Shown in pieces: positions 20,558 through 31,375 of a stretch of DNA of 64,000 bases. How positions within the stretch are numbered: position 1 is the stretch's first letter; each line of letters starts with the position of its first letter. Source of the DNA: Chitinophagales bacterium (GTDB lineage: Bacteria; Bacteroidota; Bacteroidia; Chitinophagales; Chitinophagaceae). The stretch is taken from NCBI GenBank assembly GCA_013297995.1, contig JAAFJB010000002.1:16155-80154 (forward strand). Reading direction: 5' to 3'. Made by a program: the position numbers and the translations under genes. The notes below the pieces were generated by a model, which was not told the DNA's origin, made no database searches, and worked only from the letters and a program-made list of their open reading frames with translations.

Positions 20558-22696
20558 ATGCTGCTTACTATGGAGAAAGTGAATTGGAAGGTTTCGGGGA
20601 TGAGTTGCACCAACTGTGCGCTTAGCATTGACAAATATTTGCATGAAAAGGGCATGACCGATGTGCGGGTGAATTTTATAGGAGGCGACCTTAGTTTTGA
20701 TTTACCCGATGGAATTAACAAAAATGCTATTCAGCAAGGAATTAATGCAATGGGGTATGAAATAAAAAATGAGGACGGATCTTCACAACCCAGTAAAAGA
20801 ATATTTAAAACTCACTTACAGCGATTTATATTCTGTGCTGTTTTTACATTACCACTGATGGTACATATGATTCCTGGCATTCATATTCATTGGCTGATGA
20901 ATGCTTACGTACAACTTTTTCTTACCATTCCAGTATTGCTGCTTGGTATGGATTTTTTTGGAAGAAGTGGATTAAAAAGTCTACTCAAAGGCGTCCCCAA
21001 TATGAATGTATTGGTCGCCCTAGGATCATTAGCTGCATTCGTTTACAGCCTCTATGGTATATTCACCAATCAGGCGGCGGACTATCTTTTTTTTGAAACC
21101 ACTGCCACCATTATTACCCTAGTTTTTTTAGGCAATTGGATGGAAGACAAGTCCGTTCAACAAACCCAAATTGCATTGAATAAATTGGTTCGCTCACAGA
21201 AAACCATGGCCAATATGATTGCATATGATGCCGAAAAAATAGAGCATATTTTTCCGGTTGAAAGTACCCATTTAAAAGTAGGTGATCTGATATTGATTAA
21301 AAGCGGCGAAGCCGTTCCGATGGATTGTAAAGTTTTATCTGGAGATGTATCGGTAGATGAATCCATTATCACTGGTGAATCTATTCCTGTTGAGAAAAAA
21401 ATGAATGACAAGCTGATTGGTGGATCTTTACTGGTAAACGGTTCTGCAAAAGCCTATGTAACAGCTATTGGAGAAGATGCGGTGCTGGGCAGTATTCTTC
21501 GATTGGTTAAAAATGCACAAACAGCAAAACCTCCCGTACAGCAAATGGCTGATAAAATTAGCGCCGTATTCGTACCCCTTGTGATTGGCATTTCTTTACT
21601 CACTTTCTTACTTAATTTTAGCGTAGGCAACTACGGTTTTACAGAGAGCTTAATGCGGAGTATTGCGGTGCTGGTAATTGCCTGCCCTTGTGCAATGGGG
21701 CTTGCCACACCTGCCGCTATTGCAGTGGGATTGGGACGTGCAGCAAAAAATGGTATTTTATTTAAGCGCACAGAAACACTCGAAATTTTTAAAGATATTC
21801 AGCAAGTGGTTTTTGATAAAACGGGAACCCTTACTACAGGAAATTTCGCAATTGCAGGTATGGTGATGACAGAAGCGGGGCAAGCAGTGGGAGAAACCGA
21901 AATCAAAAGAATTACGTATTCACTTGAAAAATATTCCAATCATCCACTGGCAAAAGCCATTACTAAAAACTGGAAGACCAATGATGATATCAGATGGAAT
22001 AAGGTTGAAGAACACAAAGGTTTGGGTATGATGGCTACGGATAAAGAAGGCAATGAATATGCAGCAGGTTCTTATGGAATAGCAGCAGCATTTACGAGCG
22101 ATGATACGCACAATATCTACCTGAAAAAAAACAATATATTATTGGGCTGGATAGATTTAATGGATGAAGTTAGACCCGAAGCGGCTGCATTAATAAAGCA
22201 GTTAAAAAGCAAAGGCATTAAAACCATTTTATTGAGTGGAGATAGGGAAGCAAAATGCAAAGCAGTGGCCATTGCCATTGGTATTGATACCATTATTGCA
22301 GAACAAAGTCCCGAACAGAAACTGCAAAAAATTAGCGCATTTTCTGCCATTACACCAACGGCAATGGTGGGTGATGGAATTAATGATGCACCTGCTTTAG
22401 CACAAGCAACAGTAGGGGTTTCATTGAGTGATGGTTCTCAGATTGCCGTGCAAACGGCTGCTGTAATATTAATCAACAATGGATTAAAAAATTTACCCCT
22501 TGCATTGGGCTTGGGCAAACATACTTATCTCACCATTCAACAGAATTTATTTTGGGCATTGATTTATAATGTAATCGCCATTCCCATTGCTGCATTTGGA
22601 TTTTTAAGTCCCCCCATTGGCGCATTGGTAATGGGTTTGAGTGATGTGGTATTGGCCATTAATTCTGTACGACTGAATTTTAAAAAAGTATTTTAG
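20558..22696 (+). CDS. copA: heavy-metal (Cu+) translocating P-type ATPase
   Basis: HMA domain GMSCTNC, ACPCAMGLATP, DKTGTLT, GDGINDAPAL. Start may be the second ATG (20570). Confidence 0.92.
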   Translation: MLLTMEKVNWKVSGMSCTNCALSIDKYLHEKGMTDVRVNFIGGDLSFDLPDGINKNAIQQGINAMGYEIKNEDGSSQPSKRIFKTHLQRFIFCAVFTLPLMVHMIPGIHIHWLMNAYVQLFLTIPVLLLGMDFFGRSGLKSLLKGVPNMNVLVALGSLAAFVYSLYGIFTNQAADYLFFETTATIITLVFLGNWMEDKSVQQTQIALNKLVRSQKTMANMIAYDAEKIEHIFPVESTHLKVGDLILIKSGEAVPMDCKVLSGDVSVDESIITGESIPVEKKMNDKLIGGSLLVNGSAKAYVTAIGEDAVLGSILRLVKNAQTAKPPVQQMADKISAVFVPLVIGISLLTFLLNFSVGNYGFTESLMRSIAVLVIACPCAMGLATPAAIAVGLGRAAKNGILFKRTETLEIFKDIQQVVFDKTGTLTTGNFAIAGMVMTEAGQAVGETEIKRITYSLEKYSNHPLAKAITKNWKTNDDIRWNKVEEHKGLGMMATDKEGNEYAAGSYGIAAAFTSDDTHNIYLKKNNILLGWIDLMDEVRPEAAALIKQLKSKGIKTILLSGDREAKCKAVAIAIGIDTIIAEQSPEQKLQKISAFSAITPTAMVGDGINDAPALAQATVGVSLSDGSQIAVQTAAVILINNGLKNLPLALGLGKHTYLTIQQNLFWALIYNVIAIPIAAFGFLSPPIGALVMGLSDVVLAINSVRLNFKKVF

Positions 22697-22699
22697 CAT

Positions 22700-24604
22700 T
22701 TGCAACAACCCCTTCAAATATTAGAGCAATACTGGAAACACAAAGCATTTCGCCCTTTACAGGAAAATATTATTCAATCTGTATTAAGCGGAAATGATAC
22801 GTTGGCATTATTGCCTACGGGTGGCGGTAAATCTATTTGCTTTCAGGTGCCAGCCATGATGATGGAAGGATTGTGCTTAGTGGTTAGTCCGCTCATTGCC
22901 CTTATGCGCGACCAAGTGGAGCACCTAAAATTAAAAGGGATTCATGCCGTAGCATTACATAGTGGACTGAGTTGGTTTGAAGTAAAAAAAATATTATTGG
23001 ATGCGGCAGATGGCGAATATAAATTTCTTTACTGCTCACCTGAGCGGCTAGAGAGCAAACTTTTTATGGACTATCTGCCATTATTATCCATTCGTTTGTT
23101 GGTAATAGATGAAGCGCATTGCATATCGCAGTGGGGATACGATTTCAGACCCCCTTATTTGCGTATTGCTGCAACGCGTAAGCAGTTGAAAAATATTACC
23201 ATCATTGCACTTACTGCTTCTGCAACGCCTCAGGTTCAAGAAGATATTATCAGCAAGCTAACACTGAAGCAGACCGCTGTTTTCAGGCAATCATTTGAAA
23301 GACCCAATATTTCATACAGCAGCTTTTTAGTGGATAGTAAGATTCATAAAATACTGAAGATACTTACCAATGTAGGCGGCAGCAGTATTGTATATTGCAA
23401 TACCAGAAAGCAAACCAAAAAAATAGCAGAAGCCTTACAATTGCAGGGTATCTCGGCAGATTATTATCATGCAGGATTAGCGCAAGAACTAAGGGCATCT
23501 AAACAAAATGCATGGATTCAAAATAAAACAAGGGTGATGGTTTGTACCAATGCATTTGGTATGGGCATTGACAAACCAGATGTAAGAACCGTAATTCACC
23601 ATGATATACCCGACTGTATAGAAAATTATTACCAAGAAGCGGGCAGAGCTGGCAGGGATGAAAAAAAATCCTTTGCCGTATTATTGTATGAGCAGAAAGA
23701 TTTGGTTGAATTGACGCATCAATCAGATAAAAAATTTCCGCCAATACCAGTTATCAAACAAGTATACCAGTCAATCGCAGATTATTTGCAGATTCCGGTA
23801 GGCAGTGGCGAAGGCAATTACTACGATATAGATTTTACAATATTCATTCAGCATTTTAAACTAGAACCGCTATTGGTGATGAATGTATTAAGGGTATTGG
23901 AACAGGAAGGTCATGTACAATTTAATGAACAGATTTTTTTACCTACCCAAGTAAGTTTTAGTATTAATAGAGAAGGCTTACAATTATTTGAGACCGCTTT
24001 TCCGGAGCTAGAACTTCTGATAAAAGCACTGCTAAGAACTTATGAGGGAATTTTTGACAATCGCGTTTCGGTGTACGAACAAAATTTAGCAAAAATTTGC
24101 AGGTTAACACTTGAAATGGTTGTCGAGCAGTTAAAAAAATTATTCCTGCATGGTATTATTGAATATATGCCCAAAAAAGAAACCCCACAGTTGTATTTTT
24201 TGTTGAATAGAGCACCCGCAGCGCATTTAGCCATAAAGCAAGATGCCTATTTAGCACGAAAAAGAAAATATGAAGAGCGAATACAGCAGATGATTGCTTA
24301 TGCTACTGAATCAGATGAATGCAGCAGTAAATTTATTTCCAACTATTTTGGAGACAGCCATGTAAAAAATTGTGGCGTATGCAACCATTGCCTTCAAGCA
24401 AAAAGAAAAGCAATAACGGAGCAGGAATTTAAAGCCATCGTAAATTCGTTGAAACAGCAGGGAGAAAAAGATATAGACCTACAACAGTTTATTCATTTGA
24501 ATGCTGTTTATTCTAAAGAAAAAATATGGACGGTACTGAATTGTTTACAGTCTGAACTCAAAATTAGTATTACAGAATCTAAAAAAATAAACTGGTCTTT
24601 ATAA
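22700..24604 (+). CDS. recQ: ATP-dependent DNA helicase RecQ
   Basis: TGGGKS, DEAHCISQWGYDFRP, GMGIDKPDVR, QEAGRAGRD, RecQ zinc-binding CGVCNHC; TTG start. Confidence 0.93.
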   Translation: MQQPLQILEQYWKHKAFRPLQENIIQSVLSGNDTLALLPTGGGKSICFQVPAMMMEGLCLVVSPLIALMRDQVEHLKLKGIHAVALHSGLSWFEVKKILLDAADGEYKFLYCSPERLESKLFMDYLPLLSIRLLVIDEAHCISQWGYDFRPPYLRIAATRKQLKNITIIALTASATPQVQEDIISKLTLKQTAVFRQSFERPNISYSSFLVDSKIHKILKILTNVGGSSIVYCNTRKQTKKIAEALQLQGISADYYHAGLAQELRASKQNAWIQNKTRVMVCTNAFGMGIDKPDVRTVIHHDIPDCIENYYQEAGRAGRDEKKSFAVLLYEQKDLVELTHQSDKKFPPIPVIKQVYQSIADYLQIPVGSGEGNYYDIDFTIFIQHFKLEPLLVMNVLRVLEQEGHVQFNEQIFLPTQVSFSINREGLQLFETAFPELELLIKALLRTYEGIFDNRVSVYEQNLAKICRLTLEMVVEQLKKLFLHGIIEYMPKKETPQLYFLLNRAPAAHLAIKQDAYLARKRKYEERIQQMIAYATESDECSSKFISNYFGDSHVKNCGVCNHCLQAKRKAITEQEFKAIVNSLKQQGEKDIDLQQFIHLNAVYSKEKIWTVLNCLQSELKISITESKKINWSL

Positions 24605-24609
24605 AATGG

Positions 24610-26157
24610 TTAACGAGTTCTTCTACCCGAAGCTCTTCCACCCAAGCCGAGCGCACCCAGTAAACTACGGGTGATAATACTGGCGGCAGTTCTACCTACT
24701 TGCTTCACAACAGGATTGTCAAAAAAACCGGGTTCTTTTTTAGCCACTTTTTCGGCTTTTTCTTCAGCAACTTCTTCGGCTTGCTTCATTGATTTTTCTT
24801 GGGCAGCTTCTAATTTAGCGGTAAGCATTTCATACGCACTTTCCGTATCAATAACTTGGTTGTATTTGGCAACCATTTTGCTTTTATCAGTAAGCGTATC
24901 AATTTCATCTTCACTTAAAATATCCATTCTACTTTGTGGTGGATTCAGCATGGTATGAATAAGTGGGGTGGGAATACCTTTTTCATTCAGCAAGGTCACC
25001 AATGCCTCCCCAATACCAAGCTGGGTAAGCAATTCATCGGTTTGATAAAATGTGGAGACGGGAAAATTTTCAGCAGCCTGTTTAATGGTTTTCCTATCAG
25101 CCGCAGTAAAAGCACGCAGCGCGTGTTGAATTTTTAGGCCGAGTTGACTCAATATAGAAGCTGGAATATCCTGAGGGTTTTGTGTACAGAAAAAAATACC
25201 AACTCCTTTAGAGCGAATTAATTTAACTACGGTTTCAAGTTGTTGTAATAGGGCATCGGATGCTTCTTGAAAAATAAGGTGGGCTTCGTCAATAAATAAA
25301 ATCAGCTTGGGTTTATCAAGGTCGCCTTCTTCGGGGCAAGTAGCATAAAGTTCAGCCAATAGCTGCAACATAAAAGTAGAGAAAAGCTTGGGCTTGTCTT
25401 GCATATCGGTAACACGCAAAATATTAATGATACCTCGGCCATCATCGCTGATGCGCATGAGATCGTCAATTTCAAAACTTTTTTCACCAAAGAAAGTGTC
25501 GGCACCTTGTTGTTGCAGTTCAATTACTTTGCGCAAGATAGTACCTGTGGAAGTGGTAGAAATTTTACCATAATTTTTTTCCATCTCTGCTTTTCCTTCT
25601 GCGCCAATAAATTGGAGAACCTTAATAAAATCTTTAAGATCAAGCAAGGGCATTGCAGTATCATCACAGTATTTAAAAATCATAGCAACCAAACCACCTT
25701 GGGTATCGTTAAGACCTAAAATTTTACTGAGCAGCACAGGACCAAATTCACTAACGGTGGCACGGAGCTTAACACCTTTGCCGTTATTGAGCGTCATGAG
25801 TTCAACCGGGTAAGCATCGGGCTTCCAGTTGATACCAATTTTGGCAACACGTTCATTTATTTTATCGTTGGGAGTGCCAGCGGCGGCAATACCGCTGAGA
25901 TCGCCCTTAATGTCCATCAACAATACAGGAACGCTATTATTGCTGAGGCATTCACTCAACATTTGAAGGGTTTTGGTTTTACCCGTACCCGTAGCACCCG
26001 CAATTAAACCGTGGCGATTCATGGTTTTAAGTGGAATAAAAATATCGGCGCCACTCACCACATTGCCATTGAATACACCAGCACCAATTTTAACGTGTTC
26101 ACCTTTAAAACTGTAACCATTGTTAACGGCCTGTAAAAATTGTTCAGTACTGATCAT
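24610..26157 (-). CDS. DUF853/HerA-like helicase protein
   Basis: HGLIAGATGTGKTKTLQ, LLMDIKGDLSG, LILFIDEAHLIF, FFCTQNPQDIP. Confidence 0.88.
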   Translation of the reverse strand: MISTEQFLQAVNNGYSFKGEHVKIGAGVFNGNVVSGADIFIPLKTMNRHGLIAGATGTGKTKTLQMLSECLSNNSVPVLLMDIKGDLSGIAAAGTPNDKINERVAKIGINWKPDAYPVELMTLNNGKGVKLRATVSEFGPVLLSKILGLNDTQGGLVAMIFKYCDDTAMPLLDLKDFIKVLQFIGAEGKAEMEKNYGKISTTSTGTILRKVIELQQQGADTFFGEKSFEIDDLMRISDDGRGIINILRVTDMQDKPKLFSTFMLQLLAELYATCPEEGDLDKPKLILFIDEAHLIFQEASDALLQQLETVVKLIRSKGVGIFFCTQNPQDIPASILSQLGLKIQHALRAFTAADRKTIKQAAENFPVSTFYQTDELLTQLGIGEALVTLLNEKGIPTPLIHTMLNPPQSRMDILSEDEIDTLTDKSKMVAKYNQVIDTESAYEMLTAKLEAAQEKSMKQAEEVAEEKAEKVAKKEPGFFDNPVVKQVGRTAASIITRSLLGALGLGGRASGRRTR

Positions 26158-26372
26158 ATAACGGTATTTAATGCAAAATAGTAAAAGCTAGTAAATTGAG
26201 AAATTATTTTATTCAATACTATTTTATTGTTTATCAATAATTATTTATAATATTGTGATATTATTTACAGTTTTTTGGTTGCAAAAGAAACCCAAAGAAA
26301 TAGACTGTTGAAATGAACTATAAAATTTGCCATTTACCAAGGAGTGAATGAGCAAAAAAAAATAAATTACCC

Positions 26373-27017
26373 ATGAAAAGCAAAAGAACAACTCAATTGG
26401 TATGGGCACTAAAGCTTTGCTTTGTGCTTTTTTTAGTAGAAGGAATTATAATGATTGGCACAGATATGGCACAAGGATTTAAAGATGGGTGGAATGAATC
26501 TAGGAATACTGATGATTTATACCCTTCTGAGGATTTTTTATCCTTTAAAAAAATTAAAAAAGCCACGATGGCAGAAAATGACCACTATAGAATCACGGGG
26601 ATTTCTCAAGTAATTGTTCAGCAAAAAAAAACGCCGCTACATTCCTTCCAAAAATTCATTATAATGTGTTTGCAATTTGTATTTGCAATTATAGCATGTG
26701 CTTACACCATTAGAGTTTTAAAATATGGATATAAATTCATCAAAGAATTTGATCTAGAGAAAGCATTTGATTTAGATGTAGCATTAAACTTAAACAAAAC
26801 TGGTATTTCAATATTAGTTTTATCATTTGCTGTATTTTTATCCTCAGTGGTTAAAGCATTGAATCAATACTTTTTTATGCAGTTTCCGGGTTATGCTTTT
26901 GAGTATGATATTGAATGGCCTTTTGAAACAATTTTATTTGGAGTACTATTGCTTATTACCTCCGCCTTACTGAAAAACAACCTATCATTAAAAGCAGAGC
27001 AAGACCTAATAATTTAA
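26373..27017 (+). CDS. DUF2975-type membrane protein
   Basis: Multiple TM segments, C-terminal LKAEQDLII; followed by the short HTH gene that typically pairs with it. Confidence 0.7.
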   Translation: MKSKRTTQLVWALKLCFVLFLVEGIIMIGTDMAQGFKDGWNESRNTDDLYPSEDFLSFKKIKKATMAENDHYRITGISQVIVQQKKTPLHSFQKFIIMCLQFVFAIIACAYTIRVLKYGYKFIKEFDLEKAFDLDVALNLNKTGISILVLSFAVFLSSVVKALNQYFFMQFPGYAFEYDIEWPFETILFGVLLLITSALLKNNLSLKAEQDLII

Positions 27018-27018
27018 C

Positions 27019-27246
27019 ATGCCAATAGTTGTAAACCTCGATATCATGGTTGCTCGCCGAAAAATAAGTTTAACTGAGCTAAGTGAAAGAGTAGGAATTA
27101 CCATTGCCAATTTGAGCATCTTAAAGAGTGGGAAAGCCAAAGCAGTTCGATTTTCTACCCTTGAAGATATATATATTGCATTGCAATGCTAGCCAGGTGA
27201 TATTCTGGCTTATATGAATGTGATAGATTACAAAAAATTAATGTGA
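27019..27246 (+). pseudogene. short XRE/YozG-type HTH regulator interrupted by in-frame TAG
   Basis: MPIVVNLDIMVARRKISLTELSERVGITIANLSILKSGKAKAVRFSTLEDIYIALQC-[TAG 27190-27192]-PGDILAYMNVIDYKKLM-TGA, all in one frame. Confidence 0.8.
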
Positions 27247-27349
27247 ATATAGACCACAATAACCTCTCAGCTATATTTAACAAAAAATTGCACTTCAATC
27301 TACTTAGTTTACAAGTAAATTATAGTTATTGCATATAAAATATAGTGCT

Positions 27350-28048
27350 ATGGACGATAAGAAACAATATAAAATTCTTCTTTGTGAAGATGATACTAAC
27401 CTGGGAATGGTATTAAAAAATTATTTAGAACTAAATGAATACGATGTAATTTTAGAAAGAGATGGCCGCCTAGGCCTCGCTGCTTTCCAAAGAGAAAAGT
27501 TTGACATTTGCTTGCTAGATGTAATGATGCCCAATATGGATGGTTTTACCTTAGCCGAAGAAATTCGGGATATTGATCCAGATGTACCCCTGTTTTTCTT
27601 GAGTGCGAAAACCATGAAAGATGATATTATTCAAGGTTATAAATTGGGAGCAGACGACTATATTACCAAACCTTTTGATAGTGAAGTATTGCTGCTAAAA
27701 ATAAAAGCCATTCTTAAGCGAAATGAAGAAGAAAATAGAATCAACGATAATATTGAGTTTGATTTGGGCAGCTATCACTTCAACCCTAAACTAAGGGAAT
27801 TAAAGAAAGGTGATACAATGCAAACACTTTCTCCAAAAGAAAATGAGTTGTTGAAAATGTTGGCCGAACACAAAAACGATTTACTGCCCCGTGAACGTGC
27901 ACTTAAAAAAATCTGGGGCAGCGATACCTATTTCAACGGTCGCAGCATGGATGTATATATTGCCAAGCTTCGCAAGTACCTTAAAGAAGATACCAATATT
28001 GAAATTGTAAATATTCACGGCAACGGATTTAGATTGGTGGCTTCTTAA
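27350..28048 (+). CDS. OmpR-family response regulator
   Basis: Receiver (CEDD, LLDVMMP, KPFD) plus winged-helix C-terminus ([26 protein letters not shown]). Confidence 0.92.
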   Translation: MDDKKQYKILLCEDDTNLGMVLKNYLELNEYDVILERDGRLGLAAFQREKFDICLLDVMMPNMDGFTLAEEIRDIDPDVPLFFLSAKTMKDDIIQGYKLGADDYITKPFDSEVLLLKIKAILKRNEEENRINDNIEFDLGSYHFNPKLRELKKGDTMQTLSPKENELLKMLAEHKNDLLPRERALKKIWGSDTYFNGRSMDVYIAKLRKYLKEDTNIEIVNIHGNGFRLVAS

Positions 28049-29079
28049 CTACCAAACAATTCACCCGCTTCACCACGTTTCATTACTACCCCGAGATGAT
28101 TATAGGCTTTCAATGTAGCTTCTCTTCCTCTCGGGGTTCTTTGTAAAAATCCCTCCTGAATTAAGAATGGTTCATACACTTCCTCAATGGTTCCGGGCTC
28201 CTCACCTACCGCTGTTGCAATGGTAGTAATACCCACAGGCCCTCCTTTGAATTTTCCGATGATGGCCGATAAAATACGATTGTCCATCTCATCCAATCCA
28301 TAAGCATCTACATTCAATGCCTTTAATGCGTGTTCTGTAATACCTATATCAATGTTTCCATCATTCAGCACCTGTGCAAAATCTCTTACCCTTCTCAACA
28401 ATCCATTGGCAATACGGGGTGTACCTCTGCTTCTTCCTGCTATCTCTTTTGCTGCATCTTTGGTGATAGACGTACCTAATATGCCAGCACTTCTTTCTAT
28501 TATTTTCTGTAATACAGTTGCGGTGTAATATTCCAGTCGCGATTTAATTCCAAACCTCGATAATAATGGTGCTGTCAACAATCCACTTCTGGTTGTTGCC
28601 CCTACCAAGGTAAATGGATTTAGATTTATTTGAATACTACGGGCATTAGGGCCTGTATCAATCATAATATCAATTTTAAAATCTTCCATAGCCGCATACA
28701 AATACTCTTCTACCACCGTACTCAACCTATGAATCTCATCTATAAATAACACATCATTGGTCTGTAGATTGGTGAGTAAACCGGCTAAATCTCCTGGCTT
28801 CTCTATTACGGGACCCGAAGTTTCTTTAATACTTACGCCCAATTCATTGGCTACAATGCGACTTAAAGTGGTTTTTCCCAACCCAGGTGGGCCATGAAAT
28901 AAAATATGATCCAAAGCCTCGCCCCTAAGTTTGGCGGCTTTTATAAAAATCACTAGGTTTTCCACCAACTGTGGCTGTCCCGAAAAATCATCTATTTCTT
29001 TGGGACGGATGGTATTCTCAAACTCCTTTTCAACAGGATTGAGTGCATTTGTTTCACTATTTAGGCTATCATTCGGCAT
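28045..29079 (-). CDS. ruvB: Holliday junction branch migration DNA helicase RuvB
   Basis: [51 protein letters not shown]. Confidence 0.95.
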   Translation of the reverse strand: MPNDSLNSETNALNPVEKEFENTIRPKEIDDFSGQPQLVENLVIFIKAAKLRGEALDHILFHGPPGLGKTTLSRIVANELGVSIKETSGPVIEKPGDLAGLLTNLQTNDVLFIDEIHRLSTVVEEYLYAAMEDFKIDIMIDTGPNARSIQINLNPFTLVGATTRSGLLTAPLLSRFGIKSRLEYYTATVLQKIIERSAGILGTSITKDAAKEIAGRSRGTPRIANGLLRRVRDFAQVLNDGNIDIGITEHALKALNVDAYGLDEMDNRILSAIIGKFKGGPVGITTIATAVGEEPGTIEEVYEPFLIQEGFLQRTPRGREATLKAYNHLGVVMKRGEAGELFGS

Positions 29080-29132
29080 AACTCTTCGAAAATACAAAAA
29101 AAGCAGTCCCTATCTTTGGTAAAATTTAAAGT

Positions 29133-29798
29133 ATGGCTCAAAGAAAAGCTTTGCTCTTGGGTGCAACGGGACTCACAGGTGGTTTTTTATTAGATGAATT
29201 ATTGAATAGTGAGGTTTACAGTCAAGTTACTATTTACGTTCGCAATTCTACTGGCAAAACCCACCCCAAGCTGGTAGAGCAATTGGTAGATTTCAATACC
29301 CTGCAAACCTGGGTGGAGGCCGACGATGTTTTTTGTTGCCTTGGTGCCACCATAAAAACCGTGAAAACCAAAGAGGCTTTTGCAAAAATTGATCTGATTG
29401 CCCCCCTTCATATTGCTAAACTTCAGCTTGATGCGGGTAGCAAACGTTTTTTAGTGATGAGTGCAGCAGGCGCAGACGCAAAGTCTAGTGTTTTTTATAA
29501 TAAAATAAAGGGGCAGCTTGAGCAGGGACTAAAAAAATTAAATTATCCATCGCTTTATATTTTTCAGCCATCGTTTATTTTGGGACAAAGAAAGGAAAGA
29601 AGAAAGTTGGAAGAATTTGGCATTTCAATTGCAAAATTTGTGACACCTATCCTGAAAGGTAAATTTAAAAAATACTTGCCAGTCACAGCGAATGCCATTG
29701 CAAGATCTATGTTACATTTTGCCAAGAATGCCAATATTGGCGCGCATACTATTCCTTCGGATAGTATAAAAAAATGGGAGAAATTGGTGACGGAATGA
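29133..29798 (+). CDS. NAD(P)H-binding oxidoreductase (HTATIP2-like)
   Basis: LLGATGLTGGFLLDELL Rossmann motif; DVFCCLGATIKT; Y..K-like region. Confidence 0.82.
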   Translation: MAQRKALLLGATGLTGGFLLDELLNSEVYSQVTIYVRNSTGKTHPKLVEQLVDFNTLQTWVEADDVFCCLGATIKTVKTKEAFAKIDLIAPLHIAKLQLDAGSKRFLVMSAAGADAKSSVFYNKIKGQLEQGLKKLNYPSLYIFQPSFILGQRKERRKLEEFGISIAKFVTPILKGKFKKYLPVTANAIARSMLHFAKNANIGAHTIPSDSIKKWEKLVTE

Positions 29799-29945
29799 TA
29801 ACGAATTGAAACCAAATATCAGGTGCGAAGTTTTAATTTATAGGAAGCTTTCAATTTATTAAAACGGCATCCCCCTATGCTTAAAATTGTACCCATAAAT
29901 CAATCCTGCTTTGGCATATAATTTGCTATGATTTAAAAAAAATGT

Positions 29946-30545
29946 ATGCGAATAGCAGTTATTTTAATGCTACTTTTTTGTAGCATCACTTCAAAAGCTC
30001 AACAAAAAAAACATATAGATACAGTAGTTTTAAGAGCCGACTCTACTTTCGAAAGCCTATTACATAGGAAGTTGTATAACTATCGTAACCATGTAAAATA
30101 CCATATTGAAGAAAGAGGAAGAATTCGTGAGCTAATAGTGTATTTAGCTTCGGTACAAGATTTAGTAACCGGGCATAAATTATATGGTATTAGAATAGAC
30201 CAAAGAGGTAGCAGGAATCTTTTTACAGATGCCCCTATGACCAATGTAGAATATATTGATGAAGATGAAATAGACTCAGTAGTTGCCCACCTAAAAATGG
30301 TAAGGGATACAATCAAAATAAAAGAACCAGACAGTGAGCGGTATACTGAATTTCGCTTTTTTACAAGATCTGGCTTTATGATTGAGTGCTACACAGGAGC
30401 CAATCGCTGGCGTTGTTTAATTCATTATGAAATTGGAAAAGTAGCCAATGATGTGTACCTAAACAACAACAATAGGTTAGATGAATTCATTGAAACAATT
30501 GAAGAAATTTCAAAAGAAATAAAATCAATGAGAAAAACGGAATAA
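29946..30545 (+). CDS. secreted hypothetical protein
   Basis: N-terminal signal peptide MRIAVILMLLFCSITSKAQ; no recognised domain. Confidence 0.65.
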   Translation: MRIAVILMLLFCSITSKAQQKKHIDTVVLRADSTFESLLHRKLYNYRNHVKYHIEERGRIRELIVYLASVQDLVTGHKLYGIRIDQRGSRNLFTDAPMTNVEYIDEDEIDSVVAHLKMVRDTIKIKEPDSERYTEFRFFTRSGFMIECYTGANRWRCLIHYEIGKVANDVYLNNNNRLDEFIETIEEISKEIKSMRKTE

Positions 30546-30604
30546 AGCTATGAGTCAATTAAAAAATCATAAATTGATACAGTTTATTTTACAACCTCTA
30601 TTTT

Positions 30605-31039
30605 TCATTCAGCAATTTCACTTATCAACTCTCTGGGCGTATAAACAGGCAATAAAGGTATGCTTTGCTTTTGCAACTGTTTGTCACGTGATATGAAGTA
30701 ATCTAGTTTATGATGAAGAGCAGTATAGTATTGAAGCGCATCTTCTATATCGGTTATTTTGGAATGAAGGGCATTCAACACAATTTCATGGGGCAGATCA
30801 ATTACGGTTACATCTGCCATAAGGGTTAACAACAATTCTTTTGCTTTTGTATTACCATAAGCTTTCGTTAGCCAGTAGCCAACAATATGTACAATCGAAG
30901 GTGTAATAAAAGCCAGAATAGTTCCGCTTACTGCTAATTCAATAATCTTCTTAGACTGTTCATACTCATCACGCTTTAAGGTGAAGTCCAGCAATATGTT
31001 CGCATCTAGAAATACTTTAAAAGCCATACTGCTTCGCAT
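30605..31039 (-). CDS. PIN-domain toxin (VapC-like)
   Basis: FLDANILLDF, conserved acidic residues (DIEDALQYYTA, YFISRDKQL); overlaps the upstream antitoxin gene. Confidence 0.85.
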   Translation of the reverse strand: MRSSMAFKVFLDANILLDFTLKRDEYEQSKKIIELAVSGTILAFITPSIVHIVGYWLTKAYGNTKAKELLLTLMADVTVIDLPHEIVLNALHSKITDIEDALQYYTALHHKLDYFISRDKQLQKQSIPLLPVYTPRELISEIAE

Positions 31040-31259
31040 TTTCTTTATAGTACAAATCTTTTAGATCTTCTTTTTCAGCTATAACAGGTTTATCCAGTTT
31101 TTCAACTAGGTGAAGGATATTTTTACGCTTTGAGGGTTTTGTAACAGTCCTAAAATAAACTTCCACCAATTCAGAAACGCTCTGCTTTTGTTTTTCGGCA
31201 TAGCTCTTTACATTTTCAAGTAAGCTATTCTCAATTGTCAGGTTTAATCTCGCTTTCAT
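31017..31259 (-). CDS. DUF6364-like antitoxin
   Basis: 80 aa ribbon-helix-helix-like protein upstream of and overlapping the PIN gene; ATG at 31257-31259. Confidence 0.8.
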   Translation of the reverse strand: MKARLNLTIENSLLENVKSYAEKQKQSVSELVEVYFRTVTKPSKRKNILHLVEKLDKPVIAEKEDLKDLYYKENAKQYGF

Positions 31260-31263
31260 CAAT

Positions 31264-31295
31264 CAAATATACGCATCTTTTTTACTTATGCGTAT
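31264..31295 (-). promoter_or_regulatory. palindromic operator overlapping TATATTTG promoter box of the PIN toxin-antitoxin operon
   Basis: ATACGCAT-N11-ATGCGTAT (31269-31295) abuts TATATTTG (31264-31271, minus strand), 4 nt before ATG. Confidence 0.65.
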
Positions 31296-31375
31296 TAATA
31301 ATTATTTAGAAAGAGTTCGAGCCCTAGTGGGTTTAGAAGAAATTAGTAATGGAATAGTAACAGACCAAGTTCATT

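Noticed and set aside
24671-25719. Several plus-strand ORFs antisense to the HerA-like gene
   Set aside because: Antisense shadows of a well-supported CDS; no own motifs or start context.
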